Source: Theodoxus fluviatilis (lineage: Eukaryota > Mollusca > Gastropoda > Cycloneritida > Neritidae). From it: 35,000 nt of DNA. Location: the NCBI GenBank assembly GCA_034096865.1, contig JAWQFJ010015193.1, positions 5,001 to 40,000 on the forward strand, read 5' to 3'. A model generated the notes under the pieces. The model saw nothing but the letters and a program-made list of their open reading frames with translations, was not told the origin of the DNA and ran no database searches. A program made the position numbers and the translations under genes. Below, one piece after another: positions 33,079 through 35,000 of the stretch; within the stretch, counting starts at the first letter, position 1; each line of letters starts with the position of its first letter.

Positions 33079-35000
33079 ATGTGAATGCTGAATGCAAACA
33101 AACGATGACTGAGACACTTAGGTAACGATCTATGAAACATCATTTGGGAGTTCACTGACGTGTCTAAATGTTTATCACAGTGCAACCATACATTGCTAAA
33201 TTCCATACACGAGCCAATAAATTGACAGTAGTATTCATTCCTATATATTCAACAATTCCTTGTCAAACTTTCGTGTCGAGAACTGCTTCGCTGCCATTAC
33301 ATTAATTCAGCCAGCGCTGAGTTCGCTTCGTTGCTTTTAGCACGCCTTAAGACAATTTAAAACAAGGTAGACGTGAATTAAATTTAAGCATGCTTTTGTT
33401 GACTTTGTGAAGTTTAGACTCCCTATGCACACTGACTTAAAGGTTCGTTGAGCTAAGCTCGAGGCTTTAAATTTATGGCTGTCTTAACTATCCCTATGCA
33501 CACAGCCCCATGGATCAAAGCTAACAACTACCGCTAAAATTCAGGTGATAAAATGAAAATGCGCTCACACGTAGAGGAACTGGGATATGGAATCCCAGGC
33601 ATCATGAAACAGTAACGCAGCCGTTGAGCGCCCTGTGGACAGAAGGGTGAGTGCTGCACTCCACGGGTGCCAGGCTCATTCTCGCACACAGATGATACAG
33701 AAGTTACGTCATTTGGCAAAGAACTGTGCCGCTACCTACTGCAGGAAACGCAGGTGAAAACCGCGGTGGTGCATTTGCATCCAATGAAAAAGTCATATGA
33801 ACGCAGTTTGCCAGTGGTGTGTTCGACTGCTCTGCAGGACAACAAAGTTGCGTCTATGGCGCTCTTGTTAATCCATTCATATTTGGTCACAGCAGTTGTC
33901 TGTCTGTCAAGTGTACGTACACATCGGAAGTCATAGACAGGAACAGAGACACAGTAGAGTATGAACCTCTGGCAAATGGTTTTTGTGTCATGCATGAACA
34001 TTCTTTGAGACACACTAGAAATAACCTGTAGACTGCAACCAAAGATCATAACTCCAACGGATATGAAACGTAAGAAATTCCCGTATAATAGTATATCACC
34101 TTCCACAATGTTTCCGCATGTCAAGACAATATCATTACTTGCGAGGAACTCTTTTCAACTTTTACACAAACACTTGATGATTAAGACTGTCTCTCATTGC
34201 CATCTGATTAATCATTTTTGGGGTCTTTTGCTGGAAGATTTTGTGTATGTTTGTCGAAAGAAAGCTGTTTATGAGTGAACGAAATATCTTCTTGCTTGAT
34301 TTAAAACAAAATCATATTTACTGCTGCCATTTCTGACGAACGAAAGATTCTGACACTTGTCATATTTTGAGTTATTGAAAAGGATTTAGTCTCGGATTTC
34401 TGCAGTTTCCTGGCTAATTAACAGCAGATGTATTTTGACGTCCATTTTTATCCTTGCAATATGCAAGCTAGTTTCATATCTGACATCCAGATCTTTATGG
34501 ACGCCAAGTCTTACAGAGTTCTGAGCCAGATTAAATAGTTTCAGATGCCACCCATCATGACGGTGAGATTACTTTGTTCTTGTCGCCACAATCTACTGCA
34601 AGCAAATGTATGGCTGACCATGTAAACTTACATCTTATTGTTCACAGAATACATAGAACAAATTAAATGTGTGGGCTATCGGCCTCAACATATACACTGA
34701 GACTATGCAGAGTTAATCAACACTGCCATGCATTATTGGCATGGAGGACGCGTACGGATGAACAGTTTGTCATTAAAAGTCGCAGCTTCCGTGCAACTGC
34801 CTCATGTCATTGGATGTATGCAACAGTAAGAAGCATAGTGAACTAATTCAAAAAAAGGATGAAATACCAAAAGCATTTTCTGATATGTTAGTTACTGACG
34901 TTTCTGCACTGTGCATGTTATTCATGAAAAGAAATGACACATTACTATTTTTTCTAGTCATTGTCATCAGATGCCAGGTGATGCAAGGACACTCGGTGAT
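33079..35000. other. unique AT-rich sequence to the end of the window
   Basis: About 1.9 kb without a supported gene. The only structure noticed is a 13-bp direct repeat TCCCTATGCACAC at 33420-33432 and 33491-33503 around a 58-bp segment. Frames at 33667-34278 lack starts or recognised domains. Confidence 0.5.

Overview
This is eukaryotic, almost certainly animal, nuclear DNA from a gene-poor, repeat-rich region. There are no bacterial-style operons and no intact protein-coding gene I can name. Di-, tri- and tetranucleotide microsatellites are very dense, with three minisatellites, decayed transposon pieces and a few GC-rich islands between tracts of AT-leaning unique DNA. The non-LTR retrotransposon tail, the Tc1-type transposase remnant and the abundance of (TG)n, (GA)n and poly-C/poly-G fit a marine invertebrate. 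My guess is a mollusc, perhaps a gastropod, but this is inference from texture only.

Layout. 0-6.4 kb: (TG)n blocks, a G-quadruplex-prone tract, a GC-rich island with a weak exon candidate, an about 83-bp tandem repeat, and an 850-bp pyrimidine-rich decayed satellite around a (CCCTG)n core. 6.4-12 kb: unique DNA containing a tiny (61-bp) non-LTR retrotransposon insertion with a perfect 13-bp target-site duplication, a GC-rich island with a TATA box, and a diffuse degenerate repeat. 12-18.6 kb: a 364-bp dispersed repeat (copy A), a long (GA)n, two copies of a SINE-like element (one feeding directly into a (CATC)n array), a Tc1/mariner transposase remnant whose 3' end has been expanded by an in-frame 42-bp minisatellite, and a roughly 1.05-kb 32-bp minisatellite. 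18.6-28.4 kb: mostly unique DNA with compound microsatellites and a 24-bp minisatellite. 28.4-35 kb: unique DNA, a GC-rich island, the 3' end of the same retrotransposon family on the minus strand, and the inverted partner (copy B) of the 364-bp repeat.

Long open frames over the minisatellites and microsatellites are artefacts of stop-free repeat units. No tRNA, rRNA, snRNA, CRISPR or viral gene was recognised. I did not find a new multi-gene system. The most interesting items are the transposase with an internal minisatellite, the inverted 364-bp repeat pair with its conserved hairpin, and the paired retrotransposon tails.
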